Positions 1-12,400 are shown, numbered from the stretch's first letter. The stretch is 64,000 bases of DNA from Panonychus citri (GCF_014898815.1 NW_026515548.1:416501-480500), one strand, 5' to 3'. Numbers and translations are program-made. The notes: a model not told the origin generated them from the letters alone.

Positions 1-2095
1 TTTACCTCATCTTTTTAATTGAGTTGAAAGGGTAAGATGATGAAGATTGGAAAAGATGAGATTTTTTCTTTCATCTATTTTGACCTATTTATCTTCTCGA
101 TACTCTCTTACTATCAACTCAAATCTCTCTCATCTTCTTTGTCTTCTGTGGGTGGATATTAATGTTTACTTAACTAATAAGAAACTCTTATTACCTGACC
201 TGAAGTTGAACGAAGATGAACATGAAGAAAGTTCTTATTACTATATTACAATAATCATAATGTTATTATATTATATTAGTTTCCTTAATCATTTGGTTGC
301 CTATCGATCAGAACCAAACAATAATTACAATCAATTGTGAACAAGATAATCATTGGAGTGAAACTTGATTCAGATTGTTATTTAAAACGACAACAAGATT
401 CAATTGAAATTATTCAACATTTTCATCTACATATCAGATTAATTATCATGAGTTTTTACTTTTCCATTCATTTTGATTATATCAGCTAATAAATGTATTA
501 CTAATTGTTGTATTAATAGTTTAACTCGAATGCAGAACATTTTTCATAAATTCTATGTTAATTTTGATTAAATATGATTATTATAATAATAATAATAGTA
601 GGAGCGATTAACTGTTTGGATAATGAACTAAAAAAGTTGTGAGAAATTTAATCAATAGATTAATAATAGAAATTCATTGATACCAAAGGAATTATATTAA
701 CTTCATGGCAGAGAATTAAAATATCGCCTTGTGACACTCAGATCATTACAATTACAAGGAAATTATCATGAGCTCTTCGTCATGTTTATTTGATTAATCA
801 TGATGCATGAAAATGATGATCAAATAACCATGTAAAACCATTTACATTCATTAATCACAATTAAGATCCATATGTAAGCGATATGCTATTTATTCATCAT
901 GTTGATTAAATTGTAACTCAAATGAATCAGCCAAATTTGATGATTTCGTTACAATTCAACGGATAAAAAAGGTAATCAACATGAACTAGAATCAATTATA
1001 ATTGCAAACTAGAACTTGAGTAAAACTCAACCACTAATTATTATCAATAAAAGTAACTTTTGTATTAATAATAACTTTCAGTCAGTTCGAGCAAAAGTTT
1101 AGTAATAGTAATTAAAATACATTTGATCAGTTCTCTGGACTTATTGAATATATGAAACATGATAATGACTATAATATAGTTTATAATGTGACCTTGACCT
1201 AAATCTGTTGATCATCATCATCATCGTTATCCTGAAGATGCTTCAAGTTTTTCAATCATTTAACTGATTCCTTGATTCCTCGATAAATATCAATGATACA
1301 AACATTAATAAATAAATCAATCATCATAATGAATATGAAAACACATGAAAAAGATACTAAATGATTTAAATCAAACAAATGATGATCACCATCAATACAA
1401 CGACAACGACAATTTATCAATCAGATTGTAAATAAATATGAATGGTGAATATTTATATTAATATTTTTACAATTGTATTAATAATAAAAAATTAAAACTC
1501 AATTATTAATGTTCAATATCAACAGTTTTTACTTTTTAATCTTTTACTTAATCTAAATTAAAGTTTTTTTCTGTGAATCAATAAGCAGAATCAATGTAAT
1601 CAATGTAATTAGTCAAAATTAAATCACTTTGACTGATTGTAAATTTTGTAAAAGTTTGTTGATCATCATTCTCATCATCATGGTTATCATGATTGAAATT
1701 GATTGTGATCAATTGTCTACATGGATTAATTTGCTTAATCAATATCAGTTTTAATTAACATGGACATGGAAATAGTTACTCTTTGAACAATTTAATCTCA
1801 TGTCAACTTGGAGATTGTTTTAATTAAATTGATTCACTAATCAAGTAAAACCTTAAGTTAATTGGGATTCTTCAAGTTTTTAGTGAATAAAACAAATCTA
1901 ATTGTATTGTAATTAATATTAATTACAGTTAGAATTAGTCAAATTTCAAGTTAATTTTTACTATTAGAGTGTAATGATCAATCGGAACAATAAGAATAAA
2001 AGAAAATTTTGGAATCTTGTGAGAATCGATGAAAATATCGAGAAAACTGAAGGATTGTAAAAGAGAAAAATCAATAAGAGAAAAGAAATAAATAC
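1..2095. other. AT-rich non-coding stretch
   Basis: No coding segment, RNA gene or repeat is recognisable here. The only longer reading frame (47-340, plus) has low-complexity composition and no family resemblance. The stretch lies downstream of the minus-strand first-exon candidate at 2096-2170, so it may be the first intron of a gene that continues off the left edge; this is inference. Confidence 0.4.
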
Positions 2096-2170
2096 CTTGT
2101 CAGTCATTTTCTCATCATCATCATCTTCACTTTGATCTTTCACAGGTCGGTGACGAAGGTCTGAGGACAT
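2096..2170 (-). CDS. Candidate first coding exon of an unidentified gene (partial)
   Basis: On the minus strand an ATG at 2170 opens a 25-codon exon that ends exactly at a GTATTT donor, with AAG before it. The peptide starts MSSDLRHRPVKDQ and continues with a run of D/E, then EKMTDK. It is hydrophilic and mixed in codon use, unlike the hydrophobic read-through after the donor, which looks like intron. It leaves phase 0. I cannot find the next exon in the 2.1 kb to the left, so the rest of the gene probably lies outside the window. I do not recognise the protein. It is head-to-head with the RPL18A gene, with about 720 bp between the two start codons. Confidence 0.35.
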
Positions 2171-2891
2171 GGTCACTGATTAAAAGTCGCTCCGAATTGT
2201 GACCGCTACACTTGCCGAAAATACCAATGAAACACCAAGTGAATTAACAGTTGGCCAAAAGACAGAAAATAAAAACATCTCAATCTCTCAAAGTGTTACC
2301 TTAGTCTCTCTTCTTTCCCCTCGACCAACCGATTCACTTCCCCTTTTTCCATGCAAATGTAGCGACATCAAGGGGACACAATATCAACTCTTTTTCTTTT
2401 TTTAATTCTCGTTAATTTCATTCATCTAATTAATCTCATTTCTCTCTTTAGGCTCATTATTCTCGTTTGTAGTTTCCAATAATCAACACCACCGAAATAA
2501 TCCAAACAATTACAAACTTTCACAAACTTTCAAAAAGATCATTTTATCGATTGATTATCGAAAAAGTTTATTTCGCTTTATTTAGATTTTGATTGTTCAA
2601 GAATTAAACTCTTTCGATATTTTTGCTCATAAATTGACAAAAAATCAATTAGTAATTAAGTTAAGCAGAAATAATGATTAAAATGTTAATCAAATGAAAT
2701 GAATCTTGAAACGTTTCCATTACAATTTATTCGCCGTTATTAGTAAACGGTCCCTCTTTTCTTAAGCTTGTCTGTTGTTTCCGTTTCCTTCTGGAGATCA
2801 ATTCATGAAAGTGAATAAAAAAGTGATTTTAAATTATTATTGTTAATTAGTTTTGATTTAAATTGTTTAATTTAATTTAGTTTAAATCAAA
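2171..2891. promoter_or_regulatory. Divergent promoter region upstream of RPL18A
   Basis: This gap of about 720 bp lies between a minus-strand first-exon candidate and the plus-strand RPL18A start, so it should hold the RPL18A promoter and 5' UTR. It has C/T-rich stretches around 2300-2350 and 2440-2470, as expected for a ribosomal-protein promoter or leader. I cannot place a start site. The reading frame at 2199-2405 begins with GTG and shows no family resemblance. Confidence 0.35.
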
Positions 2892-3782
2892 ATGAAAGTT
2901 AGTGGAAAGGTAAGTGTCATTCATTCGATCCTCTAAAATTATTATTATCCGAAATCATTGTTTCTGTCCTTTGATTTGTTGGTAAAAATATTCTATTTGT
3001 TAACCCGGTTCTATGAGTTTTCTATTTGTAATCAATCTTTACATTCTTTCCTTAATGCTTTCCCATATTAGAGGAATAAAGCTTCTAAGGTTGTTTAATA
3101 TGTTTTCCTTCAATTCATTCAAATTTACGATACTCACTATGGTTTTCTTTTTCTTTTCTCTATTTTAGCTCCGCCAATACATCATCGTGGGTCGAAAGAT
3201 TCCATCTAAGCAAGACCCAAGCCCTCAACTCTTTCGTATGTCAATCTTTGCTCCGGACCATGTTGTTGCTAAGTCTCGTTTCTGGTATTTCCTTAAACGT
3301 CTAAAGAAGATCAAGAAGGCTAATGGTGAAATCGTCAACATCAAGCAAGTTCAGGAAAAGAAATCTAATGACCGAGTTCGCAATTATGGTATTTGGCTTA
3401 GATATAATTCACGGACAGGAACACACAACATGTACCGAGAATATCGGGATGTTTCAGTCGCAGACGCTGTAACCCAATGCTGTAAGTATTTTCCACAACA
3501 GATTATCACAATTATTCAGTCGTTACCCTTATATCTAGTGTTCTCTATTAATTTGGGATTTTCTTTCAATTTATAGATCGTGACATGGGTGCTCGACATC
3601 GAGCTCGAGCTGATACTATTCAAATTATCAAGATTATTTCTATCGCTAACTCCAAGTGTCGTCGACCTAATGTGAAGCAATTCCACAAGGCTAAATTACG
3701 ATTCCCACTTCCAGCCAAGATTGACAGGAGGTTCCACTCTCCTCGATTCTCTACTAGAGTACCTGATGCCCGACTTCTTTAG
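2892..3782 (+). CDS. RPL18A: 60S ribosomal protein L18a (eL20)
   Basis: Structural protein of the large ribosomal subunit. There are three exons: 2892-2909 (MKVSGK), 3169-3481 and 3577-3782. Introns 2910-3168 and 3482-3576 have GTAAGT donors and TAG acceptors. The joined frame gives 178 aa, close to the 176 aa of animal L18a. Recognisable blocks are YIIVGRKIP, FFAPD-like IFAPDHVVAKSRFWYF, the VTQCYRDMGARHRARA junction (the Tyr codon is split across intron 2) and the C-terminal FPLPAKIDRR..PRFSTRVPDA. A six-residue first exon is typical of ribosomal-protein genes. An AATAAA lies at 3823-3828, 41 bp past the stop. The gene converges on gamma-tubulin with 207 bp between the two stops. I saw no snoRNA in either intron. 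Confidence 0.97.
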
Positions 3783-3989
3783 GTTATAATCAAAGTGGGT
3801 TGTGTATTTGTTTTGAAACTTTAATAAATACATTCAATGGATGTTAAAAGTCTTGTTTAAATTTCCCATTTTTTCTTTTAATTATTCCACTTTCACTCTG
3901 GAAATTTTGAAATTGATACGAAATATCAACTATTAAGGGAAGAGTAACATTCGAAAGTTTATATTACAAATGATTAATGAGAAGGAAAA

Positions 3990-5494
3990 TTAACTAGAGA
4001 CCATCGCCTCTCTCGTCATCTCTCTGTTTAAGTAATCGGCTTTAGTCGCTGCTTGGTATTCATCAATCAGCTCTTGAACAACTTCTTTAGAAGAATCCAA
4101 TTCATCTAATCCATCTTTGAACAGAGATTCTTTTCTAAATTCTTCTAGAAAAGCTTCTCTTTTCCTTAGTTTGCCATATTGAGACAAAGTTCGAACAAAA
4201 AGCTGAAATGAAGTGAGAAACTCAGTTAATTGTTTTGAAATGAAATCAGTTTGTAGACTTACATTTGAAATGGAAGTGTGATTCGCAAGCATCAACCCAG
4301 AGACTCGATGAGCTGTTTGGATATAAGGTGATTTCTTTGACAAAGCGACTTGAACACCCGCTGGACCCCAGGGAACGAATTGAGCTAATTTCCTCTCTCT
4401 TGTTCTTTGTAAACTTTTGTGAACTTGAGTTGGATCAACTTCACCTTGAATAATGTTGAGAATTGAAATATAACAATGCCCTTGATTTTTATCATGCATC
4501 GCCGTTGAGACCATCATGTTTGCTGGTTGGAGTAATCGTCTCATTACATCAAGAACAGTCGTCTTGCGAATGTTGGTCGCCTCTTGATCGGTTGTTAACG
4601 GCGTGTAGCCTGTCATCAGGAAGTGAAGTCTTGGAGTTGGGATGAGTGGGGCGATTAAGCCAATGAGATCATTGTTCATGTAGCTCGGATATCTCAATGT
4701 CGCTGTGCTGACCGACATGATGGTTGACACCTGAAAACAAAAGATTGTTTTTAATTTTTCGAAGAAATTTTCAATAGGCAAAGACTAATAAAACTTACGA
4801 GTGAATTGATTTGACCAAATGAGGGATTAGTGAGCTTTAACCTCTCAACAGCTATTCTGTTGAGAGCCGTGTTGTCCAGCACAACAACACAATCGGCGTT
4901 CAATGCTAACCTTTTGAGTGTCAATAACGAATTGTAAGGTTGAACGACAACATCGGAGATTTCGTCTTGGTTGGGGAAGACAGAATATGTTTGGATCAAT
5001 TTTTTGGGAAAACGTTCATTAAGCTTTTCTAACATGAATGAACCCAATCCGGACCCTGTTCCACCAGCAATCGAGTGACAAAGGACGAAACCCTCAAGTG
5101 AATCACTTCCATCAGCCTCTCTGTCAATTATGTCGAATACATCTTCATACAATTCATCGCCAGATGAGAAGCCACGAGCCCAATTGTTTCCAGCGCCTCC
5201 TCCAGATGGAGAAAGATAAATGTTTTCCTGGTTGTAGAGTTTATGATACGGTGAATTCATGATGGTATTAATTACTCTGGGCTCCAAATCGATTAGAACA
5301 GCCCTCGGTATGTAATGGTTATCATCGGCTTGATAGAAGAAAACATCTTTTCGATCAAACCCTTCATTTGTAGCGAAATCCTCCAATACTCCTTCAGGGC
5401 TAATTCCATGTTCAGCACATACCTTTTTCCAAAATTCGAAGCCAATCTGGTTACCACATTGGCCCAATTGAAGTGTAATCATTTCACGAGGCAT
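3990..5494 (-). CDS. Gamma-tubulin
   Basis: Nucleates microtubules at centrosomes as part of the gamma-tubulin ring complex. Exons on the minus strand are 5494-4799, 4730-4263 and 4202-3990, giving 458 aa (animal TUBG is about 451). It starts MPREMITLQLGQCGNQIG as in the family. The tubulin GTP-binding loop GGGAGNN and signature GGTGSGLGS are intact, as are VVVQPYNS, INSLVSTIM and LIPTPRLHFLMTGYTPLTTD. The C-terminus lacks an acidic tail, as expected for gamma. Intron 1 is 68 bp. Intron 2 (4203-4262) is exactly 60 bp with no in-frame stop, so retaining it would insert 20 residues after ANHTSISN. The GTAAGT donor, CAG acceptor and family alignment favour removal. The start codon is only 150 bp from the Wnt8 stop. 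Confidence 0.97.
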
Positions 5495-5644
5495 TTCGAT
5501 GAAACCACAAAAGAATTGGGACTAAAATAAACACACAAATTGAAACGACGAGAAAGGAGAAAATGTTGAAAGAAAAGAAAACAAAGTGAATTTAAAATTA
5601 AGGCGCCAACAGAATTCAAGTTGAGGGAACGTTGACTCATTTAT

Positions 5645-6706
5645 TTATGTCTTTGGACTACAAACAGAAATCGCTTTCGGTGGACAAGTTTCGCATTTGA
5701 CTTGACAGCACCAGTGGAATTTACAATTACAGTTATCGACTGTTTTCTCAAGTTGTTCAGTTACGTTATAACCGCACTGAACACAAAGTTCATCGCACGA
5801 CTTTTCATCTTCACAATGTCTACCGAGTGTTCCGACTGAGCCAAATGTTTGATTTGGGAAACAATAGTTTGGCGATTCTTCAACATAAATTAAATTGTTC
5901 TTGGTGTCAGAATCACTGGTTCTCAACATGTTATTAATCTCCAATTTTCTAGCATTTTTGAAAGATGATTTTAATCTTTTCCCGATCTTATGGAAATCGT
6001 TGACTTTCCACCAACAAGATTTGAGGTTACAACTTCCGGATAGTCCATGGCATCGACACACTTTTCGCATTGTTTGTTGGACAATCTGCCGACCGACTTG
6101 ACTGTTGTGCATGTTTATCGATGCCCAATTGTCCGATCCTTCCTTTTTATCCAAAAAAGCGCTTGTTGTCTTGATGGCGAATCTCACAGACTCGGTGCAT
6201 CCAAGCCAAGCGAAATTGTCCTGATTGATTTGTCCATCTTGAAATGACCTTTTCCGATCTGCTCGACAACTGCAGTTATTTTGTTGTCCAGATTGACAGG
6301 TCGTCGCAATTGTGTGAACTAAAGCAGCATTGACGATCGCCTGGATGAAGGCCACTTCTTTGGTCACTAAATTGAATGGAAGATGAAATTAGACAAATCG
6401 AATAATCGAAATAAACGAACATTACAATTATTGGAGATTGAAAATCGAAAACCAATTGAACTTACCTTTCAAACGATTTCTCTTCGATGGGTTGAGAATA
6501 TTAAGAAATACACTTGTTGGACAATTCCACAGGGAATGTTTAAATTGTTTCTGACACTCGGATAATCCAACTTGAATACCCGATTGTATTGTGGGCAGAA
6601 AAGGAGCCGTAATGTGACCACTGGTGATCAAAAAGTTATTGATCGACCAAAAGTTAGCGGGACTGGGCAATAAAAAGAGAATCAGTAATAAAATATTGAT
6701 CAACAT
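5645..6706 (-). CDS. Wnt8: Wnt family secreted ligand, Wnt8 type
   Basis: Secreted, lipid-modified ligand of Frizzled receptors. Two exons, 6706-6466 and 6366-5645, flank a 99-bp intron and give 320 aa. A signal peptide (MLINILLLILFLLPSPA) precedes NFWSINNFLIT, a start block characteristic of Wnt8. The core motif CRCHGLSGSCNLKSCW contains the Ser that Porcupine acylates. Further Wnt cysteine blocks follow: NCSCRADR, WLGC, SPNYC, GRHCEDEKSCDELCVQCGYNV, CNCKFHWCCQVKCETC. It is slightly shorter than vertebrate Wnt8 (about 350 aa), with a shortened linker after the first cysteine block, but no key cysteine block is obviously missing. It lies directly upstream of gamma-tubulin on the same strand. 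The Wnt8 subfamily call rests on the N-terminal block and C-terminal spacing; a tree would be needed to exclude another divergent Wnt. Confidence 0.9.
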
Positions 6707-7395
6707 GATGATTTAATTGTGAAACGCCGATGGAAAGTTAAGACTGATTGAAGCTCTTTTTCCGATGATGAAGATAATGAAATGATTTCTAAGAAACTAG
6801 TTGTGAACTGTCAACTATGGAGATGAAGATGAAGATGAAGATGGAGATGGAGATGGACATTGAGATGGACATGAAGATAAAGAAGTGAAAGAAAATGGGA
6901 GAGCAAAGGAAAAGGCAAAGAAAGCGAAAGAAAAAGTATTGAGAAGCCTTGTTACTTTCTCTTTCTCCTTAATTAGTGTAATTCATAATAGTGTTGAAAA
7001 CACTTGACCGATGGTCAAGGCAAAAAGGCAAAGGAACAAAAAAGCCGAACACAAAAGGGTAACACTCACTAAGCTCCCGTTTCTACAATTGCAGTCATAA
7101 ACTTAATCTTTCTAAATCCAATTAGTGTTAAAAATGAATTTTTTTCAAGAAAATTTCTTGGGCACACTTAGAATATCAACTTAATTATTTTTACAAGTAG
7201 TTTGACCAGTGGTCAAGAGGTGAACATGCTGTTAAGAAACTAATGATTTCTTCACTAATTACCTTTTTTTCCTCTGAAATTAATCGGAAATTTGATTAGA
7301 TTATAAGATTATAAGATTATCATGAGAGCAATTTGTCCATTCAAATGAAATAAAATGTGAAAGATGAAAATTCAACAATTGATTGAGATCTTTAT
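6707..7395. other. Intergenic, with GA-rich simple sequence
   Basis: This is the spacer between the Wnt8 start and the end of the OGFOD-like gene, so it should contain the Wnt8 promoter. An imperfect GATGAA/GATGGA repeat occupies about 6820-6870, followed by a purine-rich tract to 6960. No exon is supported. Confidence 0.5.
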
Positions 7396-8262
7396 TCAAT
7401 TAACTTCATCCAACGGTTTATGGAACCATCCATTGATCGTATATCGAACAGCATTTTTATTGATTATCTCGGCAACTTGGTGGAAAGAGAAACGAGACAC
7501 TTCGAAGAATAAAAATCTGTTGAATTCTGGGACAATGTTCGTAGTTGGTTCGAGGAGATCTGATGGGAAACAAATTCGACAAACTAATTAGGCCAATCGA
7601 ATAAAACGATTCAATTACTTACAATCACTTCGATAAAGGTCCAAAGTACCGCCCCAAGATTTGTCCCACTTTTTGTTGAGATAAATGATGAACGCGATTC
7701 TCCGGTCACCTGACATATCATCATGACACAGTAAGTGATTAGTGTAAGTATATTTAGATGCACTAATTGTAACTTTTTCTTTATTTAATTTTTTCCCAAC
7801 GACTTTAGATAAAAACGGAATCACATTTTGCACAAGACTTGTCGCTAAGCGCTGGACCAGAGGGTTGGACATGAAAATTTCGTCTTCTATTTGATGATAA
7901 GTAAACATATCAGTGTTTCTCAGTTCGTAAACTGTATTCTCAATAAAGTTAATCAAATCATCTAAATATTGTTCATCTTGAATGAAGTTTTGTATCCAAC
8001 AAACTTTGAAAGGCTCATTTAAAATCCCAAAGTCTGTAACCTTTTCATGTCCGTCGACTTGAATTGACCTTCGATAGACATTTTCAACGCACTTCGGCCT
8101 CTGTAACAGACCATTCAACTCAACAGGTTCCGCTGTAATGAAGTACTTGGAATCACTTTGATAACAACCGAGTTTCCTTTTACTGGTCATCACTTTTTGG
8201 TTACTTTTTCTTTTCTTCCTAAACCTTCCCCTGCCCCACATCTCCCATGTGTCCCACCACAT
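7396..8262 (-). CDS. 2-oxoglutarate/Fe(II) prolyl hydroxylase, OGFOD1/Tpa1-like, single-domain
   Basis: This protein resembles OGFOD1/Tpa1/Ofd1, which hydroxylates a proline of ribosomal protein uS12. Exon 1 is 8262-7623; its donor GTAAGT splits the codon after LYRSD. Exon 2 is 7559-7396. Joined, they give 267 aa. Visible blocks: PFKVCWIQNFIQDE near residue 84; the iron-binding H-x-D in LLCHDDMSGDRRIAFIIYL; WDKSWGGTLDLY; then FNRFLFFEVSRFSFHQVAEI with the distal His; and RYTINGWFHKP with the 2OG-binding Arg. Animal OGFOD1 is about 540 aa with a second, non-catalytic double-stranded beta-helix domain. Here a stop follows shortly after the first domain, so only the catalytic half is present. 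Met25 (ATG at 8190) is an alternative start; the first 24 residues are Trp/Arg/Lys-rich and unlike the family. The gene may be a short paralog. Confidence 0.88.
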
Positions 8263-9454
8263 CTCTCACTGATTTGAGATCAAAAAGATCAAAATATTAA
8301 TCAAACATTCAAACGAATTACTTTTGATTTTTGTCGATGATGAAATTGGAAAGCACGAAATTCATAACAATCAAACCAAAAGAAAATGTGATTTTGTTTT
8401 ATTGTGGAACATTAGAAAAATGTCTTCCACTAGTTTGGTTGCTTAGCAACCAAACCAAGTAACCTTTAGGTTACCTCCCGGGCTTTTCAGCCATTAGAGT
8501 AGAAAAACATTGTAATTACATTCTCTCATTTGTTTTTGTACAATAATAATTTCATTTATAATTTACAAATTAACAACAAATAAATTGATTTAGAAGTTAG
8601 TCAAATTCACCAAGAAACAATGATTCTGCAAGATAAATGAGAAAAATAAAAACAATAATTAGAAAATGAATTCATTGAAAACAAACGTGGTTTGATAGGT
8701 TTCTTTAGTCATTTTATTCTCAAACCTCCAAGGAGATTTCAATTGTATTTTTCACTAAAATTTTCTTCCTTTTTTTATTATCATTTCATATCAATATGAT
8801 CACTAGTTTAAATTACACATGTTGATAACAAAATCGCAATTAAAAAACAATAATAAACAATTAATTTAATCACAATTTAAATCTTAAAACAAAAACACGT
8901 TTTCCAATTTTTTTAAGAAAAACATTGGGACCGTCTTCTAATTTCAACTTACTTATCATCAGTTGATTGTCTTTTGTGTGAAAGTGATTAAATTGTGCGG
9001 TTGGATGAAAATGTTAACATGAATTAAAAGTAGACAATTTTGTTTCTTTGATTGTTGTTTTTAATTGGTGATTAAATTTAAAGTGAATAAGTCGATGGTT
9101 TCGATTGACTGATGAGGGAACTTATCAAGTGTTATTGTTAACAATCAAGGTGGTCATTTATTGATATTTATTGAATGAACTTACTAATTAATTGGAATTC
9201 AATCTCGGTCACCATTAATTATGTGAAACTTTAAATTGTATCACACATGGTTAATGGTAATATCGATTGTCAAAATTTGATCTTTGTTCGCTTAATCATT
9301 AACCAAAGTTGATTTTGGTTTCACTGAATTATAATCAACGTAATTTTGTAATATTTAAAAAGATTCGTAAACAATAACATCTTCATTGTTATAGTTATTT
9401 GGTTCACTCAACAAATAGATATTGATTACATTTGATTACAGTATAATAATATTC
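8263..9454. other. Intergenic: OGFOD-like promoter and ARID4-like 3' flank
   Basis: No exon is supported here. The region should hold the OGFOD-like promoter (right of 8262) and the 3' UTR of the minus-strand ARID4-like gene (left of 9455). The only striking structures are the two palindromes at 8433-8474. Confidence 0.5.
8433..8474. promoter_or_regulatory. Two adjacent palindromes; first resembles an RFX X-box
   Basis: At 8433-8455 there is a perfect 11-bp inverted repeat around one base, with the core GTTGCTTAGCAAC. This matches the RFX-factor X-box layout of two GTTGC-type half sites. Four bases later, 8459-8474 is a second palindrome, GTAACCT-TT-AGGTTAC. They sit about 170-210 bp upstream of the OGFOD-like start codon, a plausible promoter position. 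That they act as binding sites is inference. Confidence 0.4.
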
Positions 9455-12400
9455 TTATAAAATTTGGGTTGATAAATTATTGTTTATGGTTGTGATGAAT
9501 GGCGGTTGATGAGGTGAAGATTCGGAGTTTGGTGAGATTGGTGATGTCGAATCTTTATCCTTCTTTTTAGCCTTTTTTCGTCTCCTTTCTAGAGAAGCGA
9601 CTTCGGATTTAATATTAATGTAAGTTTTCCGCAAGTCTTGTAGTCTTTCTTGTAAAATTTGTATTCGTTTCTCTGCTTCAAGATTCTCGTCGATGGGAGT
9701 ACAATAATTATATTTAGATGTTGGGTTAACACTGTACACAAAAGCATTTGGACTGTAATTGGAAAGAGTGAGCGATGGAAATGATACAGAGTCGCTTATT
9801 GGATCATTCGATGTGAAAGGTTCATTCGAAGATTCTCCATATTGACGGGTTTTCCTTCCGATGGAGCCTCTTGTTTTACACCCTACAGATTGATTCGATT
9901 TACCTTCTTTCATCTCTGAGGTTGATGAGGTGCGTACTCTTCCTCTTCTCTTCTTGGGTGAAATCGATGGTTGGACTGTGGTAATCTTGTCATTCTTATT
10001 AGAATCATTTACACTATTCCTTGAGCACGAATCCTCGGATGTATTCTGAGCAGGAGATGAAAGGTTACAATCTTTGATAATAGCAGGAGGGGCTCCAGAG
10101 GCTGCATTTGCCAAAGAATCTAATGCACTGATGGCAGAGGCAAGCGATGTCTTAGAAACTTCCATTTCAAATCTTTGATCATTTTGTAAATGGCTTTGGT
10201 GTTTTTCATTGTCACTTGATTCTCTTTCATGAGGTGGTGAAGATGAAGGAAGTGTCCCACTTTTAAGGCTCTCAGGGGTTGTCGGTGGGGTGAACTGATT
10301 ATTATCACGATTATTCACCTGATGATTTGGAATTGGCTCTGGGTCAGCATTATTTTTAAGTTCTGCTTGTGGCAATAAATTGGGTTGCGAAGATGATGTG
10401 GCTGTTGATGATGATGAAGAGGAGGACGATGAAGATGAAGATGATGATGAAGAAGATGATGATGATGAGTGACATACAGGATGAGCTGAAGAGGGTTGAG
10501 TTGATGATAAGCATGAAATGGCCGAAGTCTCAGAGGTTGTGACACTCGGTACTGGCACAGGGGTTGAAATATTTTCGATGACATCTACCTGGTGACCAGG
10601 CGGACTCGCTGGTACTTCCTCTTTACACAATAAAAATGAGCCTCCGGGTTCTTGAATATTTTCAATTGAAACAGTGATTGTATTACTTATTTCTTCAGGT
10701 GCGTTTGATGATTTACTGTCAAAGAGACTCGCAATTTCTTGATTCTCTTCATCATCTTGATCAGCTTCTTTTCTTTCACTGTTCTTGTCTTTTAATTCAG
10801 ATTCAATTTGTTTTTCTTTGTCGACGACTTGTTCAGTTTCTTGTTCTTTATCCTTTCCTCGATCGATATCTTTTCTTTTAAGCTCTTCAGTATCTTTTTT
10901 GAACCTCTTTTTTGGTGCATGACCTTCCCGCACTTTACCGTCACCAGCGGGAGAAGAGACATTTTTAACCGGTGGCTCAGCATAAGATTGTTTTGTTTTG
11001 TTAAGAGATAGTTTTCTCTTTTTGTTTTTGGTTTCAAGTTCTGAGTCAACTGGAAGCTCGTGTACTTTGTCTTTCGCAAGCTCTTTATCATCGGGAAGAG
11101 GCGATTTACGTTTTTTCTTACCAACTTTGCTTGACTTTTTAGTTTCATCAGCAATGTGAGATTCATCTGATTTTTTAGAATTGAGTTTCTTTTTCTTCAC
11201 TGAAACATTACTGTCTACTCTTTCTTTTCTTTCTTCACTGAAATCACTTCCTCTACTTCTTTTCCTATCTTTTTCTTTTTCCTTTTCCTTTTCTTTTAAA
11301 TTTAATTGTTTGATTGATTTTCGTTTATTGGTGGTCGATTTGTTGAGTTTTTCATCATCTTCTCCATTTGACACAGTATCATCTGTTGTTGCACTAAAGT
11401 TTAATGATGGATCATTTTTACTCTCTTCTTCTTTGGAAACAGGGCAGTTCTCTGGTTCTAAGGTTCTCTCAGGTGAATCTGGTCGCATGGGAGATTTGGC
11501 GAGATTTTCGTCACATGTTAACAGATCTTCGGTTATTTTAATCTTGCCTGGTTCTGGAATATCGTCGAGAGTTTCCTCTTTGACGCTTGTTGAGACAGTT
11601 AATTCAGACACTTCAACTGTTTCGTTGATCGATTCAGCTTCGGTTTCACATTTATCATCATTAAGATCCATTTCTGTGACACTTGTACCATCTTGTTTAG
11701 TATCTTCACAGTCTTCAATTTCTGTATCAGCGCATCTATCAGGTAAGTTTTCATGAAGCTCATCAAGTTTCATTTCATCACTTGACCTATTAACACTTTC
11801 ATTTACATCTTCATCTTCATCAATTTTCACTTTTGATTGACTTGAAGTATCATCATCCACAGTTTGATTATTTGAGTCTTGAGAAGCGATTGATTCTCCT
11901 CCTTTAAATTTTCGTTTACCACCTTTTTTCTTTTTACCAGTAGAGTCCTTTGAATCGTTTAATTTATCAACAATAGATGATGATGAAGGTCGTCCTCTTT
12001 TAGCAACTGTCCCTGTCTTGTTTGTCTCTTTCTTTTCTTTTGATGTTTCTTTGTGAATTTCATCTGGCCCATCTTTCCCTGAAACTGGACTGTCTTGACC
12101 AACTGAAATACCTTTTTTTATTTTGGAGCCTCGACGCTTGGCCGCTTTGTCTTTCACTACTTCCACAATTCTAGCCCTTTTGATCCATTCATCGTATCGA
12201 ACATTCCAGCCGGTGTAATGGACAAAATATCTTCTTTTGAAGAGATCGGGGTCATTGTCGGTCTTTAACACTTTTGCTTCATAGATTTTCACAGCTTTTC
12301 CTTTGCCATATTTGACTCTAACACGGTTGTCGACATCAACATCAACATCTTTAGATATGGTGGGTATTTTGGCATCATACTCTGCTTCTGATTCTGTTTC

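Noticed and set aside
47..340. 97-aa plus-strand frame at the left edge
   Set aside because: Low-complexity Leu/Tyr/Asn composition, no splice context and no recognisable domain.
2199..2405. 68-aa frame upstream of RPL18A
   Set aside because: Starts with GTG, ends in a T-run, and lies in the promoter region.
11181..11756. 191-aa plus-strand frame rich in Ser and Leu
   Set aside because: Antisense of the charged Glu/Lys/Ser-rich part of the ARID4-like gene.
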